Assembly (NCBI GenBank): GCA_902793465.1
Contig: CADBDT010000010.1
Span: 1-64,000 of the forward strand
Length of the DNA stretch: 64,000 nucleotides
Direction of reading: 5' to 3'
Source of the DNA: an uncultured Coriobacteriaceae bacterium
GTDB lineage: Bacteria > Actinomycetota > Coriobacteriia > Coriobacteriales > Atopobiaceae
The position numbers and the translations under genes are program-made. The notes beneath the pieces are model-generated. The model was not told where the DNA came from. It did no database searches and saw only the letters and a list, made by a program, of their open reading frames with translations. This document shows positions 8,634-16,498 of the stretch, piece after piece. Numbering within the stretch: position 1 is the first letter of the stretch; every line of letters begins with the position of its first letter.

Positions 8634-9071
8634 ATGGCAAAAAGCAGAAATAGTAGACAAGAAGCCATACGAAATATTGTGCGTAATAACGCCATACGAA
8701 CACAGCGCGAGCTGGTGGAAGAACTTAGGGACCAGGGGTTCGTTTGTACGCAGGCAACGGTGAGTAGGGACATAGCCGATATGGGCCTGCGTAAACTGCA
8801 TGAAGGTATGTATGTGCTCGCAGAAGACATGCATCTTCAGCGAATGGTATCGGAATTCGTTGTTTCGTTAGAGGACATAGAAAGCCAGGTGGTTATTCGC
8901 TCGCGGGCGGGTACAGCTCCTGGCGTGGCTGCCGCAATCGACGCTGCTGAGCTCACAGGAATTGCGGGAACCATTGCCGGCAACGATACAGTGCTTGTAA
9001 TATGCCGCGGAAGAGAACGCGCGTCAAAAACAGTTAAGCTCATGCAGCAGCTAAGAAACTATCGCAAATAA
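8634..9071 (+). CDS. argR: Arginine repressor ArgR
   Basis: ArgR senses arginine and represses arginine biosynthesis genes, or activates catabolic ones, as a hexamer. The 145-residue product has the usual length. The N-terminal winged helix holds QATVSRDIADMGLRKL (recognition helix near residues 43-58). The C-terminal domain has RAGTAPGVAAAID and GTIAGNDTVLVI, the arginine-binding and trimer region. ATG 8634 is preceded by GGGAGA six bases away; an in-frame TTG at 8604 lacks a better site. No arginine gene is adjacent, so it is a free-standing regulator whose targets lie elsewhere. It converges with the penicillin-binding protein gene, with a large palindrome between them. Confidence 0.93.
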   Translation: MAKSRNSRQEAIRNIVRNNAIRTQRELVEELRDQGFVCTQATVSRDIADMGLRKLHEGMYVLAEDMHLQRMVSEFVVSLEDIESQVVIRSRAGTAPGVAAAIDAAELTGIAGTIAGNDTVLVICRGRERASKTVKLMQQLRNYRK

Positions 9072-9121
9072 AACCTTTTGTCACAATAGATAGCATCGCG
9101 CCCAGACTGTCCAAGGTGCGG

Positions 9122-9344
9122 CTAGGGGGATACTCCCAACGCCATTTAGTTAAGGGTCTGGGGGAGCTGCGCACAAAGGGGATACTCCCCATCGGGTACA
9201 TCGCGAGCAGGGCTTTCGTTGGAGGCAGGCCCATCCGCGATGTACCCGCAGGGGAATATCCCCTTTGTGCGCAGCGCTAACTTAACGGCGGTGGGGATAC
9301 TCCCCTCAGTCTCAAAATTGGAGACTGAGAGTATCTCCCTAGTC
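9122..9344. repeat. Composite intergenic palindrome, copy 1 of the GGTACATCGCG family
   Basis: The core has 40-nt arms at 9166-9205 and 9236-9275 with three mismatches around a 30-nt loop (9206-9235). Outside it, CTAGGGGGATACTCCC with AACGCCATTTAGTTAAG (from 9122) faces CTTAACGGCGGTGGGGATACTCCCC (from 9280). A further small hairpin, CTCAGTCTC/GAGACTGAG, lies at 9305-9329. The far right end GAGAGTATCTCCCTAG pairs with the far left end. It fills the 309-bp gap between the stops of argR and the PBP gene. A separate hairpin at 9346-9371 (CACTGAG/CTCAGTG) follows just before the PBP stop. Confidence 0.88.
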
Positions 9345-9380
9345 GCACTGAGAGGGGCGGGACCTCAGTGTGCAAGCCTG

Positions 9381-11678
9381 CTATACGCCGCCTCCGGCGT
9401 TTCCGGCATTCCCAGCATTCCCGGCATTCCCGCCAGTGTACCCCTCGTTACCGCCCGCATTGCCGCCTGTGCCCGTGGCATTGCCAGTGGTATCGGTGGC
9501 CGTGCCACCTGTGGCACCGTAGTCGGTGTTGTCGGTGTAGTTGTTGTAGTTGCTGTAGTCGTTTTGGTTGTAGGTCTGACCAGTGTTCTGGTTGTTCTGG
9601 TTATAGTTATTGGCGTAGCCGGACGAATCGTCCTCATTCTCGTCGTTGTTGTAGTTGTTGTAATTGTTATAGTTGTTGTTGCTGTAAGAGTTTGAGCCGT
9701 AGTTGGTGCCCACCACGCCGTCCTCACGCGAGCTCACCCATTTGTCGGTGTTGGAGAATTCCCACGACGAATTCTCGCGATAGTCTGGCTTGGCGCTTGT
9801 GGAGGGGAACTCCTCGCGCTTTGTGTTTTGCAAAAGCCGGTTGGTAAAGCTTGCAAATATCGGGCACGGTACGCTGTAGGGATGGCCTATGGATCGGCCA
9901 AGGTAGACCGTGGACTCTGTACGATATCCCGTCCAAACCGCAACCGAAATCTGAGGCGTGTAACCACAGAACCAAAGGTCACGATAGTTTTCTGAGGTGC
10001 CGGTTTTGCCGGCAACGGGCTGGTCGAAGGTAAGCATGGACTGCATTTGCTGTGCAGTGCCGTTGGGGGAGGAAATAACGGTTTCCAGCACCTCCGTCTC
10101 GGCTTGTGCCACGGCCTCGTCCATGGCGCGCTCGGGGGTGTCCTCGTGCTTGTATACCGTGTTGCCCTTACGGTCCTCAATGTGGGTAATGGCAACGGAA
10201 TCACGATGAATGCCACCTGTTGCAAGAGTCGCATACGCCTCTGCCATCTGCACGGGGGGAATGCCCACCGTACCAAGAGTGATGGAAGAATACGCAGGCA
10301 AGTCCTCGTCAACGCCCATGGCCTTGGCTTGCCGTACTATGGCTTCGGGTCCAATTGCTTCGGCAACCTGTACAAAGCCTGTGTTGGACGAGCGCGCAAG
10401 TGCCTCTGCGAGCATAATGTTTCCAAAGCTCGAGTTCTCGAAGTTCTGTACGCTCCAAGTGGGCGTAACTTGTATGGGCGAGTTGCAGTTAATAAAGATG
10501 TTGGGATTCATTCCTTCGGTAATGGCAGCGCCCAACGTAAACACCTTAAAGCAGGAGCCTGGCTGCCTGCGTGCCATGGTTGCCAGGTTGAACTGGTCTA
10601 CGTTGTAGTCGCGGCCACCAACCATTGCGCGAATGTGCCCCGTGTTAGGGTCGATGGCAACGAGGGCGGCCTCGAGCTCGTCGTTTCCATATTCCTCAAG
10701 ACGCTCTTTTACGGACTCCTCCGCCATGCTCTGAACAGACGGCTCGAGGGTCGTGTGAACCTTAAGTCCGCCCTGGAACACGGTTTCTTGGTCGAAGTCC
10801 TGGAGCAAAAGCTGCTTTACGTAGTCGGTAAAGTAGGGGTACGTGCTCGTCTCGTCCATAACCTGGCCAAGGTTGAGGGTAAGCGGCTCGGCCTGAGCTT
10901 TTTCGCACTCCTCCTTGGTTATGTCGCCCGCGGAGTACATGCGATCCAAAATGGTGTTGCGGCGCTGGATTGCGGCCTCTGGATTCTCCGTTGGATCGTA
11001 GAAAGACGGAGACTGGGGGAGTCCTGCCAGCAACGCCGCTTCTGCAAGCGTGAGGTTTTTTGCGTCCTTATTAAAGTACGTAATGGCTGCGGCTTGGATG
11101 CCGTATGCGGAGTGTCCGTAGTAGATGGTGTTGATGTACATCATAAGAATCTGATCCTTGGTGTACTTCTTCTCCATCTGGATGGCAATATAGGCCTCGC
11201 GCACCTTACGTTTGAGCGTTTGCTCAAACTGCTCCTCCGAAAGAACGGTGTTTCGCACGAGCTGCTGCGTAATGGTGGATGCACCTTCCGCACCGCCGGT
11301 AAACTGAGCTATAACGGCACGAACAATGCCTTGGGGGTCAATGCCGTTGTGCTGATAAAAGCGGATGTCCTCCATGTCTACGGTGCCCATAAGGACGTAA
11401 GGGGAAACCTGGTCCTTGGTTACGGTACGGCGGTTTTGGAGGTAGTACTCGGCAATAACGTTATTGTCGGCGTCGTAAACCTGCGTGGGCTCGGCCACCA
11501 AATAGGCGTCGGCAGACTGGTAGTCGGGCAGGTTGAGCAGCCACGAGTTAACCAGCGCACCAGCCGAAACGGCAAGCGCAATAACGAGCAAGGCCAAAAA
11601 ACCCAGGATGCCTGCTATGCCAAAACCAACGATATGCGTACGGGAGTGCTTGCGAGCCCTACGGTTGCGAACGCTCAT
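9381..11678 (-). CDS. Class A penicillin-binding protein (glycosyltransferase/transpeptidase)
   Basis: The enzyme polymerises lipid II and cross-links peptidoglycan on the outer face of the membrane. ATG 11678 has AAGGAGGC four bases upstream. Residues 1-16 are basic, a membrane anchor spans about 17-43, and the GT51 domain follows with E103-D-I-R-F-Y-Q-H-N-G and STITQQLVRN. The transpeptidase domain has the SxxK motif as PGSCFK near residue 375, S-S-N near 429 and KTGT near 557. Length is 765 residues. From about residue 655 the tail is low complexity: Asn/Tyr-rich, then Gly/Asn/Thr-rich with repeated G-N-A units. Such tails occur in Gram-positive class A PBPs but this one is long. A perfect TATAAT lies upstream. 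Confidence 0.95.
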   Translation of the reverse strand: MSVRNRRARKHSRTHIVGFGIAGILGFLALLVIALAVSAGALVNSWLLNLPDYQSADAYLVAEPTQVYDADNNVIAEYYLQNRRTVTKDQVSPYVLMGTVDMEDIRFYQHNGIDPQGIVRAVIAQFTGGAEGASTITQQLVRNTVLSEEQFEQTLKRKVREAYIAIQMEKKYTKDQILMMYINTIYYGHSAYGIQAAAITYFNKDAKNLTLAEAALLAGLPQSPSFYDPTENPEAAIQRRNTILDRMYSAGDITKEECEKAQAEPLTLNLGQVMDETSTYPYFTDYVKQLLLQDFDQETVFQGGLKVHTTLEPSVQSMAEESVKERLEEYGNDELEAALVAIDPNTGHIRAMVGGRDYNVDQFNLATMARRQPGSCFKVFTLGAAITEGMNPNIFINCNSPIQVTPTWSVQNFENSSFGNIMLAEALARSSNTGFVQVAEAIGPEAIVRQAKAMGVDEDLPAYSSITLGTVGIPPVQMAEAYATLATGGIHRDSVAITHIEDRKGNTVYKHEDTPERAMDEAVAQAETEVLETVISSPNGTAQQMQSMLTFDQPVAGKTGTSENYRDLWFCGYTPQISVAVWTGYRTESTVYLGRSIGHPYSVPCPIFASFTNRLLQNTKREEFPSTSAKPDYRENSSWEFSNTDKWVSSREDGVVGTNYGSNSYSNNNYNNYNNYNNDENEDDSSGYANNYNQNNQNTGQTYNQNDYSNYNNYTDNTDYGATGGTATDTTGNATGTGGNAGGNEGYTGGNAGNAGNAGNAGGGV

Positions 11679-11709
11679 GGTGCCTCCTTCTTATTTACAG
11701 TCGGAGAAC

Positions 11710-11715
11710 ATTATA
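11710..11715 (-). promoter_or_regulatory. -10 box of the PBP gene
   Basis: Read on the minus strand these six bases are TATAAT, about 32 bases before the PBP start codon. No good -35 hexamer stands 17 bases further up, so the promoter may rely on the -10 or an activator. Confidence 0.5.
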
Positions 11716-11870
11716 CATTGTATTTGGAGTGTGATGGTCTGTGTACGAACAGTTCAAATATCGAAATCGCGGCAGAATTTGCTGTGTTGAGTTGCACGCT
11801 CATCCGAACACCTTCCTTTTTGCTCAATACTCATCAGTACGCGTACGGATAAGTCCTGCACGGTAGTGCA

Positions 11871-11913
11871 TCCTTTCGTGAGTGGCGGGCATCCGCCCGC
11901 CCGCGCGAAAGGA
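11871..11913 (+). promoter_or_regulatory. Hairpin that can hide the transposase ribosome site
   Basis: TCCTTTCG (11871-11878) pairs with CGAAAGGA (11906-11913), and GGCGGGC pairs with GCCCGCC inside it. AAAGGA in the 3' arm is the ribosome binding site for TTG 11921, seven bases away. A transcript entering from outside the element would fold and mask this site. Such protection from outside transcription is known in IS10 and IS50; here it is inferred from the fold alone. Confidence 0.6.
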
Positions 11914-11920
11914 CACAGAG

Positions 11921-13242
11921 TTGGCAAAGCGAAAGGGAGAGAAGAGGTACTACAGACTCGACGTCAGGGAGAGGAGGTCGATAGAGCGCGGGCTGGACAG
12001 GCGTGAGAGCTGCAGGTCCATGGCAAGGGACCTGGGAAGGTCCGCGTCCACGGTGCACGACGAGGTGGTGAGGAACCGCGTCGTCACCAGGGGCCCGGGC
12101 AAGGGCGACAACGTGGAGGGCACCGACGGCCGGCACGCGAAGGGCCGGCGCACCTGCCCGAAGCTGCTGAGCTGGCCCTTCTGCTGCAACGGCTGCAGCT
12201 ACCGCCGCATGAGGTGCTCGTACGGGTGGAGGTGCGAGTACCTGGCCGACGACGCGCAGGCGTTCGCCGACGAGGACCAGGTCGGGCCCCGCCGCGGCGT
12301 GGACATGGACCGGGAGGGCTTCGAGCTCGCGGTCTCGCTCATCAGGGCCGACCTCGCGCGGGGCCTGTCGCCGCAGCAGATAGCGGAGGCCAGGGCGGGG
12401 CAGGTGGGCGTCAGCAAGTCCACGATCTACCGGTGGGTGGAGGAGGGCTACGGCGGCATGAGCAACGCGGAGCTGAGGCGCAAGGTGGGATACAAGCCAC
12501 GCAGGAAGGAGGGGCCCAGGAGGGCCACACACCACGGCCCCGAGCGCTCCTACCAGGCGTTCCTGGCGATCCCCGAAGGCGAGCGGGCGCGCGCCTGCGA
12601 GATGGACACCGTCTGCGGCAGGACCGGCGACTCGCAGTGCCTGCTCACGCTGTACTCCCGGGCGTGCAAGGCGCAGCTTCCGCTGCTGATGGCGGAGAAG
12701 ACGAAGACGGCCACGGTGGCCAAGCTCGACGAGGTGGAGCGGGCGATGGGGCTGGAGGCCTTCCGCCGCCTGTTCGGACTCGTGCTGACGGACAACGGCG
12801 GCGAGTTCGAGGACGCCGAGGGGATCGAGCGGTCGTGCACCGCCGAGGGCGAGAGGCGCTGCCGGGTGTTCTACTGCGACCCCATGCAGTCGCAGCAGAA
12901 GCCCGGGTGCGAGTCCGTATGTGCCATGGCACATACGCGCTCAGCACATATGAGCGCAACCACGTGGAGATCCGCAAGATGCTTCCGAAGGGCGTCGGCA
13001 TATCCTTCGACGACCTCGACGAGGTCGACGCCTGGTTCGTCGGCTCCAACGTCAACTCCGAGCCCAGGCCGTCGCTCATGGGCCTCTCCCCGCTCGCGAT
13101 GCTGCGCGCGGCCGAGCCGGCCGTCGCGCAGGCGCTGACCGACGCGCTCGGCATCTGCGAGCTGCCCTACGACCAGCTCGACCTGACGCTCGGCGCGGTC
13201 AACCGCGAGCGCGGGGCGAGGGGGCTGGCGCCACTGGCCTAG
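11921..13242 (+). pseudogene. IS30-family transposase, frameshifted
   Basis: The enzyme would cut and join DNA with a DDE catalytic triad. The first part is in frame 2, with a helix-turn-helix near the start (RRESCRSMARDLGRSASTV), a Cys-containing middle region and a second helix region (LSPQQIAEARAGQVGVSKST). The catalytic core shows EMDTVCG with the first Asp, LTDNGGEFED with the second, and YCDPMQSQQKPGCE with the Glu. Directly after this Glu the frame is lost, and frame 1 resumes with NHVEIRKMLPKG, as IS30 proteins have. The cause is the 41-bp insertion at 12917-12957. TTG 11921 (AAAGGA seven bases upstream) is the likely start; GTG 11882 is in the same frame. The element is probably not autonomous. 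Confidence 0.85.
12917..12957. repeat. 41-bp double palindrome inserted in the transposase gene
   Basis: The 20-bp perfect palindrome GTATGTGCCATGGCACATAC (12917-12936) is joined to a 21-base hairpin, GCGCTCA-gcacata-TGAGCGC (12937-12957). Together they are 41 bp, and removing them restores the transposase frame exactly (CESNHVEIRK). Because GAG stands before and inside the end of the block, the borders can also be drawn as 12914-12954. I see no other copy in the window. Confidence 0.85.
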
Positions 13243-13512
13243 CGGCGCCGAAAACCTGACAGCGCCAACGGCGCCGCAGCCTGTACGGATGAGTCTGGAC
13301 TGACCCCGGCGGGTAGGGACGCCCTTGCCCTTTTTGACTCAGCCGAACGCGTCGCGTTTCGGGTAACGCCAGGTAGGGGCCTCGCATGCGAGCTGCTTCC
13401 GTCTCTCCCGACCGTTCGGATATCTGCGGAAACGTCGCAACCGGTCCACCCGTTCGGATGACCTTGGGAATCAACCGGCAGAATTTGGCGGCCTGCCAAT
13501 GGGGCTGGGCCC

Positions 13513-13560
13513 AAAGGCACAACGCTTTGGACGGCCTGAGGAGTATTGCGGCGTTCGTTA
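13513..13560 (+). pseudogene. Truncated start of an acyltransferase-3 (OafA-type) gene
   Basis: In frame 3, residues RHNALDGLRSIAAFV match the very conserved opening of acyltransferase family 3 membrane proteins (LDGLRGIAAL). After 13559 the similarity ends and the frame runs into K-rich sequence. These proteins O-acetylate surface polysaccharides. Only this scrap remains, so a modifying gene was probably lost when the region was rearranged. The surrounding 13295-13617 stretch (323 bp) otherwise holds no recognisable gene. Confidence 0.5.
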
Positions 13561-13617
13561 AGAAAAAAGTATGCTACCGTAGGACAAAAAACGGATTATT
13601 AGAGAAAGAGTAATATT

Positions 13618-14577
13618 GTGAGTAGCAAATCTCGACCCTTGCCGCCTGGAACCGTGGCAGTCCTCATACCCTGCTACAACGAGGAGGTCACCATCGGAAA
13701 GGTGGTGGACGACTTCCGCCGGGTGCTGCCGGGCGCCGAGGTGTGGGTTTACGACAACAACAGCTCCGACGCCACGGCGCGTGTGGCGCGCGAGCACGGC
13801 GCGCGCGTGAGGCGTGAGCCCAGGCAGGGCAAGGGCAACGCGGTGCGGCAGATGCTGCGCGATATAGACGCCGACTGCTACCTTATGGTGGACGGCGACG
13901 ACACCTACCCGGCCGAGGCGGCTCCCGACCTCGTGCGGCCGGTGCTGGCTGGACGGGCCGACCACGTGGTAGGCGACCGCCTTTCCAACGGCACCTATGG
14001 CGAAGAGAACAAGAGGCAGTTCCACGGCTTTGGCAACGGGCTGGTGCGCTGGCTCATAAAGGTGCTCTACGGCTTCGACTACGCCGACGTGATGACGGGC
14101 TACCGCGCCATGAGCCGTCCCTTTGCGCGCACCTATCCTGTGCTTTCCCCGGGATTCGAGCTGGAGACGGAGCTCTCCATCCATGCGGTGGACAAGCGCT
14201 GGCGCATCGAGCAGGTGCCCATAGAGTACCGCGACCGCCCCGAGGGCTCGGAGTCCAAGCTCAACACCGTCTCCGACGGCCTCCCGTTCTTCATGCTCCT
14301 GGCCGTCCTGTGCCTGGTCCTGTGTCTGGCGTTCGGGCTTCCCGTGGTGGCGGAGTTCTCCCGCACGCACTTGGTGGAGCGTTTCCCCACGGCCTTCCTC
14401 GCCATGGGCTTCGGCATCCTGTCCGCGCTGTTTGTTGCCGTGGGGCTGATCCTGGACACCGAGGTAAAGGCCAGCCGCCGCGCGTGGGAGATCGAGTGCG
14501 GTAAGGTGTTCGAGCAGGACCGCGCGCTTCGCGCCCGCAGTCGTCGTGAGGATGTGCGTGCAGATGCGCAAAGCTAA
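13618..14577 (+). CDS. GT2 polyprenyl-phosphate sugar synthase-like (DPM1/GtrB type)
   Basis: The start is GTG 13618 behind an AGAGAAAGAG purine run. The 319-residue product opens with the GT2 fold: AVLIPCYNEEVTIGKVV, VYDNNSSDATARVA, the nucleotide/metal site MVDGDDTYPAE, then VVGDRLSNGTYGEENKR and DVMTGYRAMSR. Two membrane segments follow at about 222-243 and 260-282. This layout is that of dolichol- or undecaprenyl-phosphate sugar synthases, which move a sugar from a nucleotide donor to the lipid carrier. The two membrane proteins downstream (14789 and 16495) are possible users of the lipid-linked sugar. The gene is markedly GC-richer than those two and follows the insertion sequence, which suggests separate origin. 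Donor sugar unknown. Confidence 0.8.
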   Translation: MSSKSRPLPPGTVAVLIPCYNEEVTIGKVVDDFRRVLPGAEVWVYDNNSSDATARVAREHGARVRREPRQGKGNAVRQMLRDIDADCYLMVDGDDTYPAEAAPDLVRPVLAGRADHVVGDRLSNGTYGEENKRQFHGFGNGLVRWLIKVLYGFDYADVMTGYRAMSRPFARTYPVLSPGFELETELSIHAVDKRWRIEQVPIEYRDRPEGSESKLNTVSDGLPFFMLLAVLCLVLCLAFGLPVVAEFSRTHLVERFPTAFLAMGFGILSALFVAVGLILDTEVKASRRAWEIECGKVFEQDRALRARSRREDVRADAQS

Positions 14578-14788
14578 TGCAGACAAGATGGCAGGAAAAA
14601 AACTGGGCGTGGAGGCATGCAGTGGTGTTTAAGACTGACCTCTAGGCTAAAGCATCGCATCTGTTAATATGTTGCGCATTGCGTAGTCGTGCGGGCAGAC
14701 GCACTCTAAGTAGGTCCGCTTGCTGGGCCACGGAGGGTTTTCTATTGCCATTTTTGCCAATTAATCTTTCTCACGTTAGGCCGTTTTC

Positions 14789-16498
14789 ATGAATGTAAAA
14801 AAGGTGCTGCGACGTTTCGATGTTTTGGAAAAGAAAAAAATAACGGCAGTTGCGCTCCTAGCTATATTCACGCTCATTCGTATGTGGTTCTTCCTAAAGA
14901 CCCCTCTTCGCCTCCAAGCGGATGCTCTTTGCGACGATTTGCTCATGGTTAAGTATGCGCTGAGTATGCTTGATTTTGAGTGGCTTGGACCGTATGAAGA
15001 GTTGACCTTGGTAAAAGCTCCGGCATTTAGCGCGCTTCTGGCTGTGGGATACGTACTTAACCTTTCGTATTCGTTTATGCTGCTCGTTTGCTTTGTCTTG
15101 GCGTGTGTATTGTTTGCACGGTCCATGTATGCACTTACAAAATCACATGCTCTTGCCATGTTTTGTTACGTGTGTCTGCTGTTGTCGCCGGCAATGATGC
15201 ATGAGGAAAATGTCCAAAAGGTGTATCGAGGCGGCTATATAGTTGTATTTACCTTACTGGTAGTGGCGGCTTTCGTGGGCATGTATGCCTGTCGAAATAA
15301 AGAGCAAAGCATGCGCCGATGGGCTATACTCGGGGCGATTTCCCTGCCGATCTTCTGGTATCTTAAAGAGGATTCTATCTGGATAGCGCCCTTTACTGTT
15401 GTCGCGGGGCTAACCACGGCCTGCCTGATACTGCGTCAAAAAGATGCTGCCAAGAAGGCGCTCCGTGTCGTACTTATATTGGTGCCTTTTGTTTCGCTTT
15501 TGGTGGCTGGTATTTCTTATCGTGTGCTAAACAATCTGCATTATGGGGTGTTCATGACTACCGACCGACAGGAAGGTGGTTTTCACGACGTGGTAAGTGA
15601 CCTCCTGCGAATAAAGAGCGCTAACAAAGACCCCAACATTTGGGTGGCGCACGACCAGCTGGAGGCTGCTCTTTTTGTAAGCCCCACACTTAATGAGCTT
15701 ACCGGAGGGATTGAAGCCCTCGCGGCTGACGATGGCGAACACGCATTGTCTGGCGGAAATACTGTGGGAGACTTCTACATATGGCGGCTCCGTCACAAAG
15801 TAGCCGATCAGGGGTTTTACGAGAATGGCGCCGCTTATGTAAACGATAAATATGCCAAGGCACACCAGGAGCTCACCGCCGCTTTCGACGATGGTCGCCT
15901 TGAAGCTCGTGCGGGTGGAATCCAAGTATCGTCGCTGGCACCAAGCTTTACCTCCGAGGAGTTCATACGGTACTTTAGTAAGAGGTTTCCTGAGGCGCTT
16001 TCGTGCATTTTGACCTACGCAGAAAACCAAACGACTATAGAAGCTGCGTCAGGTGAGGGGGCCGATCTTGCCGCCATGGCAGAAATAACAAACTCATCGT
16101 ATATTTGGCCCGAAGGTGAGGAGTCTTTGGACAGATGGATGCGGCTTGCTGTGAACATTGAGAATGCGTTCGTGCGAGTGCTTCAGGCTACGGGATGGGT
16201 CGTGGTCGTTGTAGCGCTTATTGGCCACTTATTGCTGCTGTTCCACACCGTATTGCGGCATGAAGAGTTTTGCGGGCGACTGCTGCTTGTGTCTGCGGGG
16301 ATTCTGGCAACAGTTTTGGTGCTTCTGTTCGGTGTGCTTTGGTTCTGCGATTTCCTTACCATAAGGAAGGTCTACGATTACTTTTGTGGCGGCCTTATTT
16401 TGCTGGATGCTTGGAAATGTGTTGGAGTTTGGTATGTGTGCCATGCAGTCTGGCAGCGCGTGGTGAGCGGGCGAAGAAATACGGAGGGTCAGTTATGA
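14789..16498 (+). CDS. Multi-pass membrane protein, possible GT-C glycosyltransferase
   Basis: The 569-residue product starts at ATG 14789 with only a weak ribosome site (TTAGG). I count about ten hydrophobic segments: eight or so in residues 18-235, a large hydrophilic loop of about 200 residues (about 255-455), then two more segments at the end. The first outer loop carries an acidic pair, QADALCDD (Asp49-Asp50), as is typical of GT-C transferases that use polyprenyl-linked sugars. No family name is certain. The stop overlaps the next start (ATGA at 16495-16498), so the two proteins are translationally coupled and probably work together. The low-GC, non-conserved sequence is typical of polysaccharide-specific genes such as polymerases or transferases. 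Confidence 0.6.
   Translation: MNVKKVLRRFDVLEKKKITAVALLAIFTLIRMWFFLKTPLRLQADALCDDLLMVKYALSMLDFEWLGPYEELTLVKAPAFSALLAVGYVLNLSYSFMLLVCFVLACVLFARSMYALTKSHALAMFCYVCLLLSPAMMHEENVQKVYRGGYIVVFTLLVVAAFVGMYACRNKEQSMRRWAILGAISLPIFWYLKEDSIWIAPFTVVAGLTTACLILRQKDAAKKALRVVLILVPFVSLLVAGISYRVLNNLHYGVFMTTDRQEGGFHDVVSDLLRIKSANKDPNIWVAHDQLEAALFVSPTLNELTGGIEALAADDGEHALSGGNTVGDFYIWRLRHKVADQGFYENGAAYVNDKYAKAHQELTAAFDDGRLEARAGGIQVSSLAPSFTSEEFIRYFSKRFPEALSCILTYAENQTTIEAASGEGADLAAMAEITNSSYIWPEGEESLDRWMRLAVNIENAFVRVLQATGWVVVVVALIGHLLLLFHTVLRHEEFCGRLLLVSAGILATVLVLLFGVLWFCDFLTIRKVYDYFCGGLILLDAWKCVGVWYVCHAVWQRVVSGRRNTEGQL

Larger units (their letters stand above)
11829..13294. mobile_element. IS30-family insertion sequence, about 1.47 kb
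   Basis: ACTCATCAGTAC (11829-11840) and GTACGGATGAGT (13283-13294) are terminal inverted repeats that differ at one of 12 positions. The sequence between them holds one transposase gene of IS30 type. It is clearly GC-richer than the flanks. A short target duplication could not be fixed with certainty. The element sits between the promoter side of the PBP gene and the remains of an acyltransferase start, upstream of the first glycosyltransferase. Confidence 0.8.

Noticed and set aside
10047-11852. Long open frame antisense to the PBP gene (601 codons)
   Set aside because: It is a shadow of the well-supported PBP gene in a strand with low stop density; its sequence has no domain.
12214-13242. 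Separate second transposase gene in frame 1
   Set aside because: Frame 1 carries homology only after 12950; the upstream part is a shadow. IS30 elements have a single frame, so this is a frameshift in one gene, not two genes or a programmed fusion.
16430-16455. Second copy of the 12.9-kb palindrome (GTATGTGTGCCATGC)
   Set aside because: Similarity is about 13 bases with an insertion, inside coding sequence and without the facing half.
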